Source: Brachymonas wangyanguii
GTDB taxonomy: Bacteria > Pseudomonadota > Gammaproteobacteria > Burkholderiales > Burkholderiaceae_C
Direction: 5' to 3'
DNA: 64,000 nt
NCBI RefSeq assembly: GCF_045055315.1
Contig: NZ_CP173677.1
Span: 682,001 to 746,000 of the forward strand
Below are positions 52,346 to 61,462 of the stretch, in pieces. The position numbers and the translations under genes are program-made. The notes below the pieces were generated by a model that saw nothing but the letters and a program-made list of their open reading frames with translations, was not told the DNA's origin and did no database searches. The first letter of the stretch is position 1. Every line of letters starts with the position of its first letter.

Positions 52346-53332
52346 ATGGAAAAAATTGTTGTTTTGGCCACAGGTGGCACGATTGCCGGCGAGGCTGCCA
52401 GTGCGGCCGAAGCCGTTGCCTACCAGGCCGCGCAACGCCCGGTTGCAGCCCTGCTGGAGGCCGCGCAGGCGCTAGGCGACGGGCGCCATGCGCTGGAGGC
52501 ACGGCAGCTAGTGCAGATTGACAGCAAGGACATGGAAATTGCTATCTGGCAGCAGCTGGCACAGGCCTGTGCCGATGCGCTGGCACGACCGGATGTGCGT
52601 GCCGTGGTGATTACGCATGGCACCGATACGCTGGAAGAAACCGCCTACTTCCTGCAACGGGTGCTGGCTGCAGCGCCAGGCAGCTGGCAGCAACAGGGCA
52701 AGGCGGTGGTGCTGACGGCGGCGATGCGTCCGGCCACGGCGCGCCTCAGCGATGGCCCGCAGAACCTGGCCGATGCCCTGACGCTGGCGGCAGATGCGCG
52801 GGCCTGTGGCGTGCTGGCCGTGGTGGCGGGCAAGGTGTTTGCTGCCAGCGAGGTCAGCAAGATCCATCCTTATCGGCTGGATGCGTTTTCTCCCGGTGAT
52901 GCCGGCCTGCTGGCGTGGATGGAAGAGGGTAGCGTGCGCTGGCTGCGTACGGCAGCGCCCTGGCCGCAGGCGGATAGCCGCTTGTGGCGCCAGGTGCAGG
53001 ACACGCCGGCCAGCGACTGGCCCTGGGTGGAGCTGCTGGCCAGCCATGCCTGCAGCAGTGCGCGCGCGCTACAGGCGCTGTTGCAGGCGGGAGTGCACGG
53101 GCTGGTGCTGTCGGGCACCGGCAATGCCACCCTGCACCACAGCCTGGAGCAGGCGGCTACGCTGGCGCAGCAGCAGGGTGTGCCGGTCTGGCGCAGCAGC
53201 CGCTGCCTGGCTGGCCATGTCGTGCCTGGAGCGGCCGCAGCTGTCCCGCTGGCGCTGGAGGATGGCTTGCCGCTGACGCCGGTCAAGGCGCGCATCGCCT
53301 TGTTACTGGATTTGCTGCTGAAGGCCAGTTGA
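52346..53332 (+). CDS. L-Asparaginase
   Basis: 328-residue asparaginase/glutaminase fold enzyme that hydrolyses asparagine to aspartate and ammonia. The first catalytic Thr is in ATGGTIAG (residues 8-15), the second with its Asp in THGTDTLEETAYFL. The segments VVLTAAMRP and GKVFAASEVSKIHPYRLDAF are typical. No signal peptide, so cytoplasmic. The start is ATG 52346 with AGAGGA upstream. It is divergent from lexA and shares its SOS box region. Confidence 0.94.
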   Translation: MEKIVVLATGGTIAGEAASAAEAVAYQAAQRPVAALLEAAQALGDGRHALEARQLVQIDSKDMEIAIWQQLAQACADALARPDVRAVVITHGTDTLEETAYFLQRVLAAAPGSWQQQGKAVVLTAAMRPATARLSDGPQNLADALTLAADARACGVLAVVAGKVFAASEVSKIHPYRLDAFSPGDAGLLAWMEEGSVRWLRTAAPWPQADSRLWRQVQDTPASDWPWVELLASHACSSARALQALLQAGVHGLVLSGTGNATLHHSLEQAATLAQQQGVPVWRSSRCLAGHVVPGAAAAVPLALEDGLPLTPVKARIALLLDLLLKAS

Positions 53333-53343
53333 GCGGATGCCGG

Positions 53344-54579
53344 TCAGCCGGCGGCATGCTGCAGTACCTGTTGCAGCGCTGGTCGCAACGGAGCCAGACA
53401 AGCCAGTTCGCGAATCCACGGTGCCAGTATGCGCAACTGCCGGCCTGGCATGACCGCGGTCATGTCCATGCCGACATGGTCGGTCTGCCCAGGTTGCAAG
53501 CAGGGCATGGGCTGGCTGTCATGCAGGCTGAAGTAGCGGTCGTGGATCAGGCAGGATTGCCGCACCATGCACCAGACCCGGTCGCGCAGGAACCACTGGT
53601 CGATATTGGCAGTTTCCACCGCGCCGGAGTGGTAGGCGAGCAGCATGGGTGCCAACGGCGGCAGCACTCCGGCCACGCCACCCCACATGCCGGCCAGCAT
53701 CAGGTCGGTATGGCTCCACCAGTCGCGCATGGTGTGGAACCAGCGCCCGGAATCCAGCCATTCGCGTACTGCCTGCTCTTCACGGGGATTGATGACGGAA
53801 TCGGCATCACGGCAGAGAAAATAGCCGACGCCCGGGTCATTTGCTACCTGGAAGCGCCAGCACAGGCGCTCGCGCAGGCTTTGCCCGGTCGGCTGCCGGC
53901 GTACGTCCACACCGAGCTGTTCCAGCGCTATAACGTAATCGGCAGGGACCGAATCGTCCAGGTAGCAGCGCAGCTCCCAGCCGGGGTAGATCACCGGTGC
54001 CATCAGTGCGTTCTGCAGCAGGCCCAGCAGGTAACGTGGCTGCTTGCCCCAGAGCGAGAAGGCGATCACGTGCTGCTTGCCGGACTGCAAGGCCAGCTCG
54101 GACGGCTTGCCAGCGGGCAGTTGCCAGCCAGGCGTGGCAGACGGCTGGGCCTGGTCCTTGATGCGCAGCGAGGTGCTGCCGGCCTCGCGTGCTTCTTCCA
54201 GTTGGCCAATACGTCGTAGCGAAGCGGCCAGCACGTCCCAGGCGAGTGCGTTGTCCGCCTGCAGCCGGGCAGCCTTGCGGGCATACTCCACGGCCTGTTC
54301 CAGCTGGCCGGCCTTGCTGCAGCAGGTCGCCATATTGGCCAGGATGGCCGGATCGTCAGGGCATTGTGCCAATGCCTGTGCCGTGATCGTGGCGGCAGAC
54401 CGGTAGTCCTGCTGGCCGTAAAAGTAGTACGCCAGCTGCTGCAGCATGTCGACCGGCTTGGTACTGCCCAGGGTATTCAGGTGAGCAATCAGGGTCTGGA
54501 TCGCTTGCGCCTGCCGACCCTGCAACCAGTGGTCCTGGCTGGGGTGATGCCATTTTTTTGGGTGCGATGTCGAAGCCAT
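53344..54579 (-). CDS. TPR protein with a glycosyltransferase-like C-terminal domain
   Basis: 411 residues in two parts. Residues about 10-145 form three or four tetratricopeptide repeats (pattern PDDPAILANMATCCSKAGQLEQAVEYARKA). The remainder (HVIAFSLWGKQPRYLLGLLQNA, GWELRCYLDD, YFLCRDADSVINPREEQAVREWLDS, HTMRDWWSHTDLMLAGMWGG) resembles a glycosyltransferase of unknown type, with DAD as a DxD metal motif. No signal peptide or membrane helix. Its substrate is unknown. It overlaps nothing but shares the adk terminator region at its 5' side. Confidence 0.75.
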   Translation of the reverse strand: MASTSHPKKWHHPSQDHWLQGRQAQAIQTLIAHLNTLGSTKPVDMLQQLAYYFYGQQDYRSAATITAQALAQCPDDPAILANMATCCSKAGQLEQAVEYARKAARLQADNALAWDVLAASLRRIGQLEEAREAGSTSLRIKDQAQPSATPGWQLPAGKPSELALQSGKQHVIAFSLWGKQPRYLLGLLQNALMAPVIYPGWELRCYLDDSVPADYVIALEQLGVDVRRQPTGQSLRERLCWRFQVANDPGVGYFLCRDADSVINPREEQAVREWLDSGRWFHTMRDWWSHTDLMLAGMWGGVAGVLPPLAPMLLAYHSGAVETANIDQWFLRDRVWCMVRQSCLIHDRYFSLHDSQPMPCLQPGQTDHVGMDMTAVMPGRQLRILAPWIRELACLAPLRPALQQVLQHAAG

Positions 54580-54591
54580 GTTGCCTGCAAT

Positions 54592-54617
54592 AAAAAAGGA
54601 GCTGCAGGCAGCTCCTT
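54592..54617 (-). terminator. Terminator of adk
   Basis: On the minus strand AAGGAGCTGC pairs with GCAGCTCCTT, followed by six T (54597-54592). It lies about 20 bases past the adk stop and 13 bases before the next ATG. Confidence 0.88.
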
Positions 54618-54636
54618 GGGGTGTCAGATCAGCCGA

Positions 54637-55293
54637 TCAGTTCGCCAGCGCAGCAAACGCAGCCTGGGTGATCTCGTCAACGCTGCCCATGCCGTTGATG
54701 GCACGGTACTTGGGCGCAGCTGCCGGGTCTTCCTTGGCCCAGTTGCTGTAGTAGTCGACCAGCGGACGGGTCTGTTGGCTGTAGACGTCCAGGCGCTTCT
54801 TGACGGTCTCTTCCTTGTCGTCATCGCGCTGCACCAGCGGTTCGCCAGTGATGTCGTCCACGCCTTCGGTCTTCGGCGGGTTGAACTTGACGTGGTAGGT
54901 ACGGCCGGAAGCAGGGTGGCTGCGGCGGCCGCTCATGCGTTCGATGATGGCATCGAAGGGCACGTCGATTTCCAGCACGTAGTCCAGCTTGACGCCGGCT
55001 TCCTTCATGGCTTCGGCCTGCGGGATGGTGCGCGGGAAACCGTCGAACAGGAAACCATTGGCGCAGTCGGCTTCGGCGATGCGCTCTTTCACCAGGTTGA
55101 TGATCAGGTCGTCGCTGACCAGACCGCCGGCGTCCATCACCTTCTTGGCTTCCAGGCCCAGCGGCGTGCCGGCCTTGACGGCAGCGCGCAGCATGTCGCC
55201 GGTGGAGATCTGCGGGATGCCGTATTTCTGGCAGATGAAGTTGGCTTGCGTGCCCTTGCCGGCGCCGGGTGCGCCCAGGAGAATCAGTTTCAT
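54637..55293 (-). CDS. adk: Adenylate kinase
   Basis: Balances AMP, ADP and ATP. 218 residues, the long type with a LID domain. P-loop LLGAPGAGKGTQA at the N terminus, NMP site STGDMLR, GFPRT in FDGFPRTIPQAE, and LID region RRSHPASGRTYHVKFNPPKTEGVDD without zinc cysteines. AAGGA precedes the ATG. Confidence 0.98.
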   Translation of the reverse strand: MKLILLGAPGAGKGTQANFICQKYGIPQISTGDMLRAAVKAGTPLGLEAKKVMDAGGLVSDDLIINLVKERIAEADCANGFLFDGFPRTIPQAEAMKEAGVKLDYVLEIDVPFDAIIERMSGRRSHPASGRTYHVKFNPPKTEGVDDITGEPLVQRDDDKEETVKKRLDVYSQQTRPLVDYYSNWAKEDPAAAPKYRAINGMGSVDEITQAAFAALAN

Positions 55294-55480
55294 AGGTGGA
55301 TCCTTGGTCTGGTTCGGAGCCCGGAATCAGGTCCGGGATGCTTGTTTGTCATGGGTGACCCGCAGGTCACCTGTCTTCCTCCCGCACCGCCTGGCGCAAG
55401 GGAACACCCAAGAATACCATGGCAACCAGCTGTAGCAACAGTTTGTCCGGGCGTGATATTCAGGGTTTGCCCGGATGGGC

Positions 55481-56974
55481 TCAGCCGAGCTGCGCCAGGC
55501 GCATCACTTCACGCGAGAGTGCGGCCTTGCCTTCGGCCAGCATGGCGCGATGGCGATCCAGCCGACCCAGGTCGTACAGGTAGTTGACCATCAGGCCCCA
55601 GGACTGGCGCTGGCCCTTGGCCGAAGGGTCAGCCAGCCAATGCACATGCTCGAGCCGGGCACCGTTGCCGAGGTGGAAGCGCGCTACTGGATCAAGCGGT
55701 TGGCCGCGTTCGTTCAGGCTGCTCAGGTAGCGCGCCGCCGCGCCGCGCAGCAGTTGCTGCGCCGGGTGATTGGCGTCGCGCGGCAGGGTGCTGTCGATCT
55801 TGGCCGGCCACTGGCGCATCCAGTCGGCTTCGGACAGGCCGCTGGCCTCGACCAGCGGCTGGCGCAGCTTGGGCGTGGTGGCTTGCGCCACGCTTTCGGC
55901 ATTCTGTTCCTGCTCCAGCCACTTGCGGAAACCGGGAATCGGCGACAGCGTGGCAAAGCGCTTGATCTGCGGCAGTTCGGTCTGCAGCGCCTCGACCACG
56001 CGCTTGATCAGCGAATCGCCAAAGCCGACGCCGCGCAGGCCGGTCTGGGTGTTGCTGATGGAGTAGAAGATGGCGGTGTTGGCACGGGCCAGATCGACAT
56101 CGCCGGCGCTGACGTCCAGCAGCGGCACCATGTTGTCGGCCAGCTCGCGCGTGAGCGCGACCTCGACAAAGATCAGCGGCTCGTTGGGCAGGCGCTGGTG
56201 GAAGAAGGCGAAACAGCGGCGATCGTGGTCCAGCCGGTTCTTGGCATCGTCCCAGCTGACGATATCGTGCACTGCCTCGTACTTGATCAGTTTTTCGATC
56301 AGCGATGCGGGTGAATCCCAGTTGATGGTCTGCAACTGCAGGAAGCCGATATCGAACCAGCCGGTGAACAGGTGCTCCAGCTCGGCGTCCAGCGGCAGCA
56401 GCGCCGGTTCGCGCTTGAGCTGGGGCATCAGTTCGGTGCGCAGGTCCAGCAGGAAGCGCATGCCGTGGCGGGTGGCGCTGATGCGCTGCAGCAGACGTGT
56501 GCGCGGCGAATGGAAAGCCTTGCGCAGGCGGATTTCGGCCTGGGCTTCTTCTGCCGTGCCGAGGGCGGCATCGTACTGCTGCTTGGCCTGGCGTACCTTG
56601 GCGGTATCGGGCGCAAACTGCTCGGTCATCAGGCGCCAGGCGTCGGCGCGCGATTCCGCATCGGCCTGCAGGTACCAGTCGACAAAGGGCTGCGCCTGGC
56701 GGATCGCCTCGGCCTCGCTGATGCGCGGCTCGACAATCGCCTGCAGCTCGGCCAGCAGCTTGCGCAAGTTGCGCGGACTCAGCTGTTCCGGCTCCACGCG
56801 CAGGTAGGCGTCCATGCGCTCCTGGGTGGAGCGGGTGGGGGTGCGCGGATCGGGCTTGTTGCCCTGGCGTGGTGCATCGACCAGGCCGCTCATGCCCACG
56901 GTTGACAGCGCCTGGGGCAGCAGGCGGGCCAGTTGGCGGCTGAAGGTGCTGCTGGGGGAGCTGGTGGTGGGCAT
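55481..56974 (-). CDS. Malonyl-CoA decarboxylase
   Basis: Converts malonyl-CoA to acetyl-CoA and CO2. 497 residues: N-terminal helical domain (to about 200) and C-terminal GNAT-like catalytic domain. Family segments are INWDSPASLIEKLIKYEAVHDI, RRCFAFFHQRLPNEPLIFVEVAL, FYSISNTQTGLRGVGFGDSLIKRV and the catalytic region HLGNGARLEHVHWLAD. ATG 56974 follows CAGGAG. No malonyl-CoA synthetase or transporter is adjacent, so its source of malonate is not shown here. Confidence 0.95.
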   Translation of the reverse strand: MPTTSSPSSTFSRQLARLLPQALSTVGMSGLVDAPRQGNKPDPRTPTRSTQERMDAYLRVEPEQLSPRNLRKLLAELQAIVEPRISEAEAIRQAQPFVDWYLQADAESRADAWRLMTEQFAPDTAKVRQAKQQYDAALGTAEEAQAEIRLRKAFHSPRTRLLQRISATRHGMRFLLDLRTELMPQLKREPALLPLDAELEHLFTGWFDIGFLQLQTINWDSPASLIEKLIKYEAVHDIVSWDDAKNRLDHDRRCFAFFHQRLPNEPLIFVEVALTRELADNMVPLLDVSAGDVDLARANTAIFYSISNTQTGLRGVGFGDSLIKRVVEALQTELPQIKRFATLSPIPGFRKWLEQEQNAESVAQATTPKLRQPLVEASGLSEADWMRQWPAKIDSTLPRDANHPAQQLLRGAAARYLSSLNERGQPLDPVARFHLGNGARLEHVHWLADPSAKGQRQSWGLMVNYLYDLGRLDRHRAMLAEGKAALSREVMRLAQLG

Positions 56975-57044
56975 GGTTTTCTCCTGTGTCTGTGAATGAT
57001 CTCTGTAGCTGGGGATGGTCAGGAATGCTTCAACCGGGATCGGC

Positions 57045-57800
57045 TCAATCCAGCGGCTGGCGTTCGAACACCAGATCCCAGACGCCGTGGCCAAGGCGCA
57101 GGCCGCGGTTCTCGAACTTGGTCAGCGGGCGGTAGTGCGGCTTGTCGGCGTAGCCGTGCGCGTGCGGGCTGGTGTTGCGCAGCATGACCTCGGCACCGAG
57201 CACTTCCAGCATCTGTTCGGCATAGGGCTGCCAGTCGGTGGCGCAGTGGATATAGCCGCCCGGCGCCAGCCGTTCGGCCAGCTTGCGTACCAGCGGTGGC
57301 TGGATCAGGCGGCGCTTGTTGTGGCGCTTCTTGTGCCAGGGGTCGGGGAAAAACACGTGCACGCCGTGCAGGCTGCCATGCGGCAGCATCTGGTCGATCA
57401 CCTCGACGGCATCGTGCGCGCAGATGCGGATGTTCTGCAGGCCTTGTTCGCCGATGCGCTTGAGCAGCGCGCCCACGCCGGGTTCGTGCACTTCGCAGCA
57501 GAGGAAGTTGGTGTCGGGCAGCACACCGGCGATATGTGCCGTGGCTTCGCCCATGCCAAAGCCGATTTCCAGCACCACGGGGGCCTGGCGGCCAAAGGCC
57601 TGCTCCATGTCGAGTGCTTCGGCGGTGTAGGGTTGCAGGAAGCGATCACCGAATTCGGCGTAGGCCTTGGCCTGACCGGTGGTGACGCGGCCGGTGCGGC
57701 GCACAAAGCTGCGGATGGTGCGCGGATGCGCCACGCCCTCGGGGGCAGGAGCGGCATCGGAAGAATCGGGGGTGGGCAGGGACGGGGTATCGGAGCTCAT
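57045..57800 (-). CDS. trmB: tRNA (guanine46-N7)-methyltransferase
   Basis: Methylates G46 in the tRNA variable loop. 251 residues; the first 25 are variable and acidic. Motifs: SAM-binding LEIGFGMGEATAHIA and the family signature HVFFPDPWHKKRHNKRR. ATG 57800 is the second in-frame Met and fits best. It lies 70 bases downstream of the malonyl-CoA decarboxylase start and is transcribed ahead of it. Confidence 0.97.
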   Translation of the reverse strand: MSSDTPSLPTPDSSDAAPAPEGVAHPRTIRSFVRRTGRVTTGQAKAYAEFGDRFLQPYTAEALDMEQAFGRQAPVVLEIGFGMGEATAHIAGVLPDTNFLCCEVHEPGVGALLKRIGEQGLQNIRICAHDAVEVIDQMLPHGSLHGVHVFFPDPWHKKRHNKRRLIQPPLVRKLAERLAPGGYIHCATDWQPYAEQMLEVLGAEVMLRNTSPHAHGYADKPHYRPLTKFENRGLRLGHGVWDLVFERQPLD

Positions 57801-57921
57801 GAAGTCTCTTGAAGCCAGCAATGCAGGGAGGCCGCCTCTTGGGCGACCTGGTCAGACTGCATCGTACCCGATGCGCGCCGGGATCGGCAGTGCCGATGCG
57901 CCGACAGGACGCTGAATCAGC

Positions 57922-58164
57922 TCAGTCCTCGCTTTCTTCCTCGTCGTCTTCGTCGTCGTAGTAATCGTAGGGCAGCGGCTGGCCCTGCAGTTCGTTGATC
58001 AGGGCTTCGCGGTAGTGGGCCAGGCGCTCGGCCAGCGCGCCCACTTCGGAGCTGTCGCAATCGACGATGTCACCCACCAGCAGGTCGGGCTGGGTGGACA
58101 GGATGGTTTCGATGTAGCGGTCGGCCAGATCGGCGGCGGCCAGCAGCTTGCTTGTATCGCTCAT
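57922..58164 (-). CDS. Small acidic protein of unknown function
   Basis: 80 residues I do not recognise. It is helical over the first 60, then ends in a strongly acidic tail (YDYYDDEDDEEESED). A typical mimic of nucleic acid or a protein-binding tail can look like this, but no function can be claimed. ATG 58164 with GAGGAG just upstream; codon use resembles its neighbours. Confidence 0.75.
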   Translation of the reverse strand: MSDTSKLLAAADLADRYIETILSTQPDLLVGDIVDCDSSEVGALAERLAHYREALINELQGQPLPYDYYDDEDDEEESED

Positions 58165-58281
58165 GGGAATCTCCTCGTGCATCGGGTGGACAGGGCGGGC
58201 ATGATGCAGATGCCACCCGGCTACCGTAGCAGTGCGGCATGACGCGGGCGTGACTCCGGGGTGACGGCGGGTATCTGCCGG

Positions 58282-59187
58282 TTACGGATAGCGTTGCTGC
58301 CAGTGCGGAATCCAGCTGGCGAGCAGGGCGTCCAGCGTGCTGGCCGACTGCGCTGGCAGGTTGAGTGCCTGGGCGGCCAGCTGCAGGTTGTCCATTTCCT
58401 GTCCGGCCGGCAGCGGCTGCGCCGCATTCTGCTTGGACAACTTTTCGCCATTCGGGCCCAGCACCAGCGGCGTGTGCAGGTAGCGTGGCGCCGGCAGGCC
58501 GAGCGCCTGCTGCAGCACGATCTGGCGCGCGGTGTTGTCGGCCAGGTCCTCGCCGCGCACCACATCGGTGATGCCTTGCAGCGCGTCGTCCACCACCACC
58601 GCCAGCTGGTAGGCCCAGAGGCCATCGGCACGACGCAGCACGAAGTCGCCCACGGCTTGCAGCACCGGCTGCTGCTGCGCGCCCAGCCGGCGATCTTGCC
58701 AGTGCACGCTGCCATCGGGCGGTAGGCCGATGCGTTGCAGGCAGGCCGCGACATCGAGCCGCCAGGCGCGCGCCGGCTTGCCCTGCAGCCCGCCACGTGA
58801 GGGGTGGCAGGTGCCGGGGTAGACCAGTTCGCCATGGCGCGCCTGCTGCTGGCCGCTGGCAGCCAGCGCCGTCGCAATGTCCTTGCGCGAGCAGCCGCAG
58901 GGGTAGGCCAGTCCGGTATCGATCAGTTGTTGCAGCGCCTGTTCGTAATGGGCACTGCGTTCTGATTGCAGTACCGGAGTCTCATCCGGATGCAGACCGT
59001 GGTCATGCAGCTGCTGCAGGATTTGCGCGCTGTACGCCGGGCTGCAGCGCGGCGTGTCCACATCCTCGATACGCACCAGCCAGCGTCCGCCATGGGCGCG
59101 CGCATCCAGCCAGCTGGCCAGTGCGGCGACCAGTGAGCCGGCGTGCAGCGCGCCGGTGGGGGAGGGGGCGAATCGACCGATATACAT
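58282..59187 (-). CDS. gluQ: Glutamyl-Q tRNA(Asp) synthetase
   Basis: Attaches glutamate to queuosine at position 34 of tRNA-Asp. 301 residues: a glutamyl-tRNA synthetase catalytic core without the anticodon-binding domain. FAPSPTGALHAGSL holds the HIGH-type motif, CGCSRKD part of the zinc site, and EKLSKQN the KMSKS equivalent. The start MYIGRFAPSPTG is the family start. Confidence 0.96.
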   Translation of the reverse strand: MYIGRFAPSPTGALHAGSLVAALASWLDARAHGGRWLVRIEDVDTPRCSPAYSAQILQQLHDHGLHPDETPVLQSERSAHYEQALQQLIDTGLAYPCGCSRKDIATALAASGQQQARHGELVYPGTCHPSRGGLQGKPARAWRLDVAACLQRIGLPPDGSVHWQDRRLGAQQQPVLQAVGDFVLRRADGLWAYQLAVVVDDALQGITDVVRGEDLADNTARQIVLQQALGLPAPRYLHTPLVLGPNGEKLSKQNAAQPLPAGQEMDNLQLAAQALNLPAQSASTLDALLASWIPHWQQRYP

Positions 59188-59214
59188 GAGGCAGCCGGCA
59201 GTGTAGCAAGTGCC

Positions 59215-60174
59215 TCAGCAACGCTGGCGCTGGTGGCCGGCGAGCAGCGCGCATTGCGTGGCCGGGCTGTCCAGCTGCTGTAGCCACCATTGCAGTGCCT
59301 GGCCTTGCAGCTGCTTGCCACGGTGCCAGGCGTAGTAGCTGGAAAAATGGGTTTCGTGCTGTTCCTGCGCCAGCTCCTTGCGCACCAGCGCACCGCGATC
59401 CAGATGCGGCTGCACCAGATGCAGCGGCACATGGCCGACGCCGATGCCGCAGAGCTGGGCCGTGATCTTGGTCGCCATGTTCGGTACCGCCAGCACGTCC
59501 TGGCCCGCCAGCAGGCCAACGGTGCGCCCTTGGCCGCGCGAGGCGCTATCGGCCACGGCGACGGCGCGATACTGCAGCAGGTCATCCGGCGTCAGCGGCC
59601 GGTCGATCGCCGCCAACGGGTGGCTGGCCGCCACCGCATAGACGAATTCCACATCGCCCAGATGGCGCGCCTCGATCAGGTGGTCGTTCCAGCCGGTATC
59701 GAGCACCACGCCAATAGCGAGATCGGCCTGGCCCAGACTCAGCGCCTCCAGCGTGCCGCTCATCACCTCTTCGCGGATGCGGATGCGCGTGGGCGCGCCC
59801 AGCTCGAAAAACGCCTGGCACAGCTCCAGCACGGTGCCGCTATCGATCAGGTTGTCCATCACGATGCTCAGGTGCGATTCCCAGCCGGTGGCGATGCGGC
59901 GCACGCGCTGGGCAATGCGGCCGGTTTCGGTCAGCAGGCGCGCACCTTCCTGCAGCAGCTCCAGGCCGGCAGCGGTGGGAATGGCGCGGCGCCCCTGGCG
60001 GTTGAACAGCAGCACGTCGAGCGCGTCTTCCAGCTGGCGCACGCGGTAGCTGAGCGCGCTGGGCACCAGATCCAGTTCGCGCGCGGCAGCGGCAAAACTG
60101 CCGTGATCGGTAATCGCCTGCAGCATGCGCAGATTGGCCGGGTTGAGCTGGTCGTGCAGGTGGTCCAGATTCAT
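59215..60174 (-). CDS. LysR-family transcriptional regulator
   Basis: 319 residues: winged-helix domain (NPANLRMLQAITDHGSFAAAARELDLVPSALSYRVRQLED) and a C-terminal periplasmic-binding-like effector domain. It is divergent from a DoxX-like gene and a flavoprotein gene, with a 7-bp palindrome between them, so it probably controls both and itself. The inducer is unknown; quinones, electrophiles or oxidants would fit the target genes. Confidence 0.92.
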   Translation of the reverse strand: MNLDHLHDQLNPANLRMLQAITDHGSFAAAARELDLVPSALSYRVRQLEDALDVLLFNRQGRRAIPTAAGLELLQEGARLLTETGRIAQRVRRIATGWESHLSIVMDNLIDSGTVLELCQAFFELGAPTRIRIREEVMSGTLEALSLGQADLAIGVVLDTGWNDHLIEARHLGDVEFVYAVAASHPLAAIDRPLTPDDLLQYRAVAVADSASRGQGRTVGLLAGQDVLAVPNMATKITAQLCGIGVGHVPLHLVQPHLDRGALVRKELAQEQHETHFSSYYAWHRGKQLQGQALQWWLQQLDSPATQCALLAGHQRQRC

Positions 60175-60194
60175 GGTTCAAAAAATTTGAATGT

Positions 60195-60200
60195 TGACAT
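60195..60200 (+). promoter_or_regulatory. -35 element of the doxX-like operon
   Basis: Perfect TTGACA whose last base is the first of the LysR operator candidate. No good -10 is seen 16-18 bases downstream, as is common for activator-dependent promoters. Confidence 0.4.
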
Positions 60201-60221
60201 CAATATAGATCGTTATTGATT
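60200..60221. promoter_or_regulatory. Palindromic LysR operator candidate
   Basis: ATCAATA-N8-TATTGAT, a perfect 7-bp inverted repeat between lysR (starts 60174) and the doxX-like gene (starts 60311). It contains the T-N11-A core expected for LysR-type binding sites and overlaps the TTGACA of the forward promoter. Confidence 0.7.
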
Positions 60222-60310
60222 GATGGGACGAGTTCTACCATACACATCGTGGTTCGGCCAAGACGGGCTGCACCAGTTTTCACTCATTATTTTTCATACA
60301 GGTAATCATC

Positions 60311-60754
60311 ATGTCCCAAACCACTGCTTTCCAGACTGCCTCTTCTTCGTCCAGCACCGCTGCCGATTCCGCCAACCTGATCGGCCGCCTGCTGCTGGCA
60401 GCGCTGTTCCTGCCTGCCGGTATCAGCAAGCTGACCGGTTTTGCCGGTACCGTGGGCTATATCCAGTCCGTCGGCATGCCCCTGCCAGAACTGGCCGCCA
60501 TCGTCGGTGCAGCGGTTGAAATCCTCGGCGCGCTGGCCCTGATCGTCGGCTTCCGTACCCGCATTGCCGCGCTGGTGCTGGGCGGCTTCACGCTGGTGGC
60601 GAGCTTCTTCTTCCACGCCTACTGGTCTGCCCCGGCTGATGCGCAAATGGTGCAACAGCTGCTGTTCAACAAGAACATCGCTGTGGTGGGTGGCCTGCTG
60701 GTGCTGGCAGCCGCAGGTGCCGGTCGCCTGTCACTGGACGCACGCCGCGCCTGA
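60311..60754 (+). CDS. DoxX-family membrane protein
   Basis: 147 residues: a Ser/Ala/Thr-rich N terminus of 20, then four helices with the DoxX signatures LLLAALFLPAGISKLTGF and GAAVEILGALALIVGFRTR. DoxX-like proteins are inner-membrane proteins linked to redox stress, in some cases partnering thiol or superoxide enzymes; the biochemical role is unclear. It precedes a flavoprotein gene by 46 bases and is divergent from a LysR regulator. Confidence 0.9.
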   Translation: MSQTTAFQTASSSSSTAADSANLIGRLLLAALFLPAGISKLTGFAGTVGYIQSVGMPLPELAAIVGAAVEILGALALIVGFRTRIAALVLGGFTLVASFFFHAYWSAPADAQMVQQLLFNKNIAVVGGLLVLAAAGAGRLSLDARRA

Positions 60755-60800
60755 GAGTTTGCTAAGCTAGCTGCCTGATTGTTTTCAGGAGCAGCTGCCC

Positions 60801-61361
60801 ATGTCCGCCAAGATTGTTGTCGTCTACCATTCCGGCTACGGCCATACCCAGCGCATGGCGCAGGCCGTGGCCGACGGTGCCGGGGCCCGCGCCATCGCCA
60901 TTGATGCCGATGGCAACCTGCCTGAACCGGCCTGGAAGCTGCTGGATGCGGCAGACGCCATCATTCTTGGCGCACCCACCTACATGGCCGGCCCGAGCTG
61001 GCAGTTCAAGCGCTTTGCCGATGCCACCTCCAAGAAGTGGTTCGTGCAGGCCTGGAAAGACAAGCTGTTTGGCGGCTTTACCAACAGCGCCGGCATGAAC
61101 GGCGACAAGCAGGTCACGCTGCAGTACCTGCAGTCGCTGGCCAGCCAGCATGGCGGCCTCTGGGTCAGCCTGGGCCAGCTGCCCGCCAGCCACAAGGAGG
61201 CCGGCCGCAACGATCCCAACTACCTCGGTGCCTACGCCGGTGCCATGGCGCAGACGCCATCTGACGCCAGCGTGGAAGAGATGCTGCAAGGCGATCTGGA
61301 TACCGCGCGGGCCTATGGCGAGCGCGTGGCTGCTGCTGCGGCGCGCTGGCAGCAAGGCTGA
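60801..61361 (+). CDS. WrbA-like flavodoxin-fold NAD(P)H:quinone oxidoreductase
   Basis: 186 residues. The N-terminal FMN phosphate loop is VVYHSGYGHTQRMA, and the second FMN contacts are LGAPTYMAGPSWQFKRF and GGFTNSAGMNGDKQ. It probably reduces quinones by two electrons without releasing semiquinone radicals. It is somewhat shorter than WrbA (about 198). Co-transcribed with the DoxX-like gene and likely under the LysR regulator. Confidence 0.9.
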   Translation: MSAKIVVVYHSGYGHTQRMAQAVADGAGARAIAIDADGNLPEPAWKLLDAADAIILGAPTYMAGPSWQFKRFADATSKKWFVQAWKDKLFGGFTNSAGMNGDKQVTLQYLQSLASQHGGLWVSLGQLPASHKEAGRNDPNYLGAYAGAMAQTPSDASVEEMLQGDLDTARAYGERVAAAAARWQQG

Positions 61362-61378
61362 GTGCAATCACTTGCCTG

Positions 61379-61413
61379 CCATGGGTGCTTTGCAGACCGG
61401 GCAGCACCCATGG
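61379..61413 (+). other. Stem-loop downstream of the flavoprotein gene
   Basis: CCATGGGTGC (61379-61388) pairs perfectly with GCACCCATGG (61404-61413) around a 15-base loop. No T-run follows. It probably marks the 3' end of the doxX-flavoprotein transcript. Confidence 0.55.
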
Positions 61414-61462
61414 GCTACCATGACCCTCACCCACTGAACCCATCCTGTGTGAGGAGCAATCC

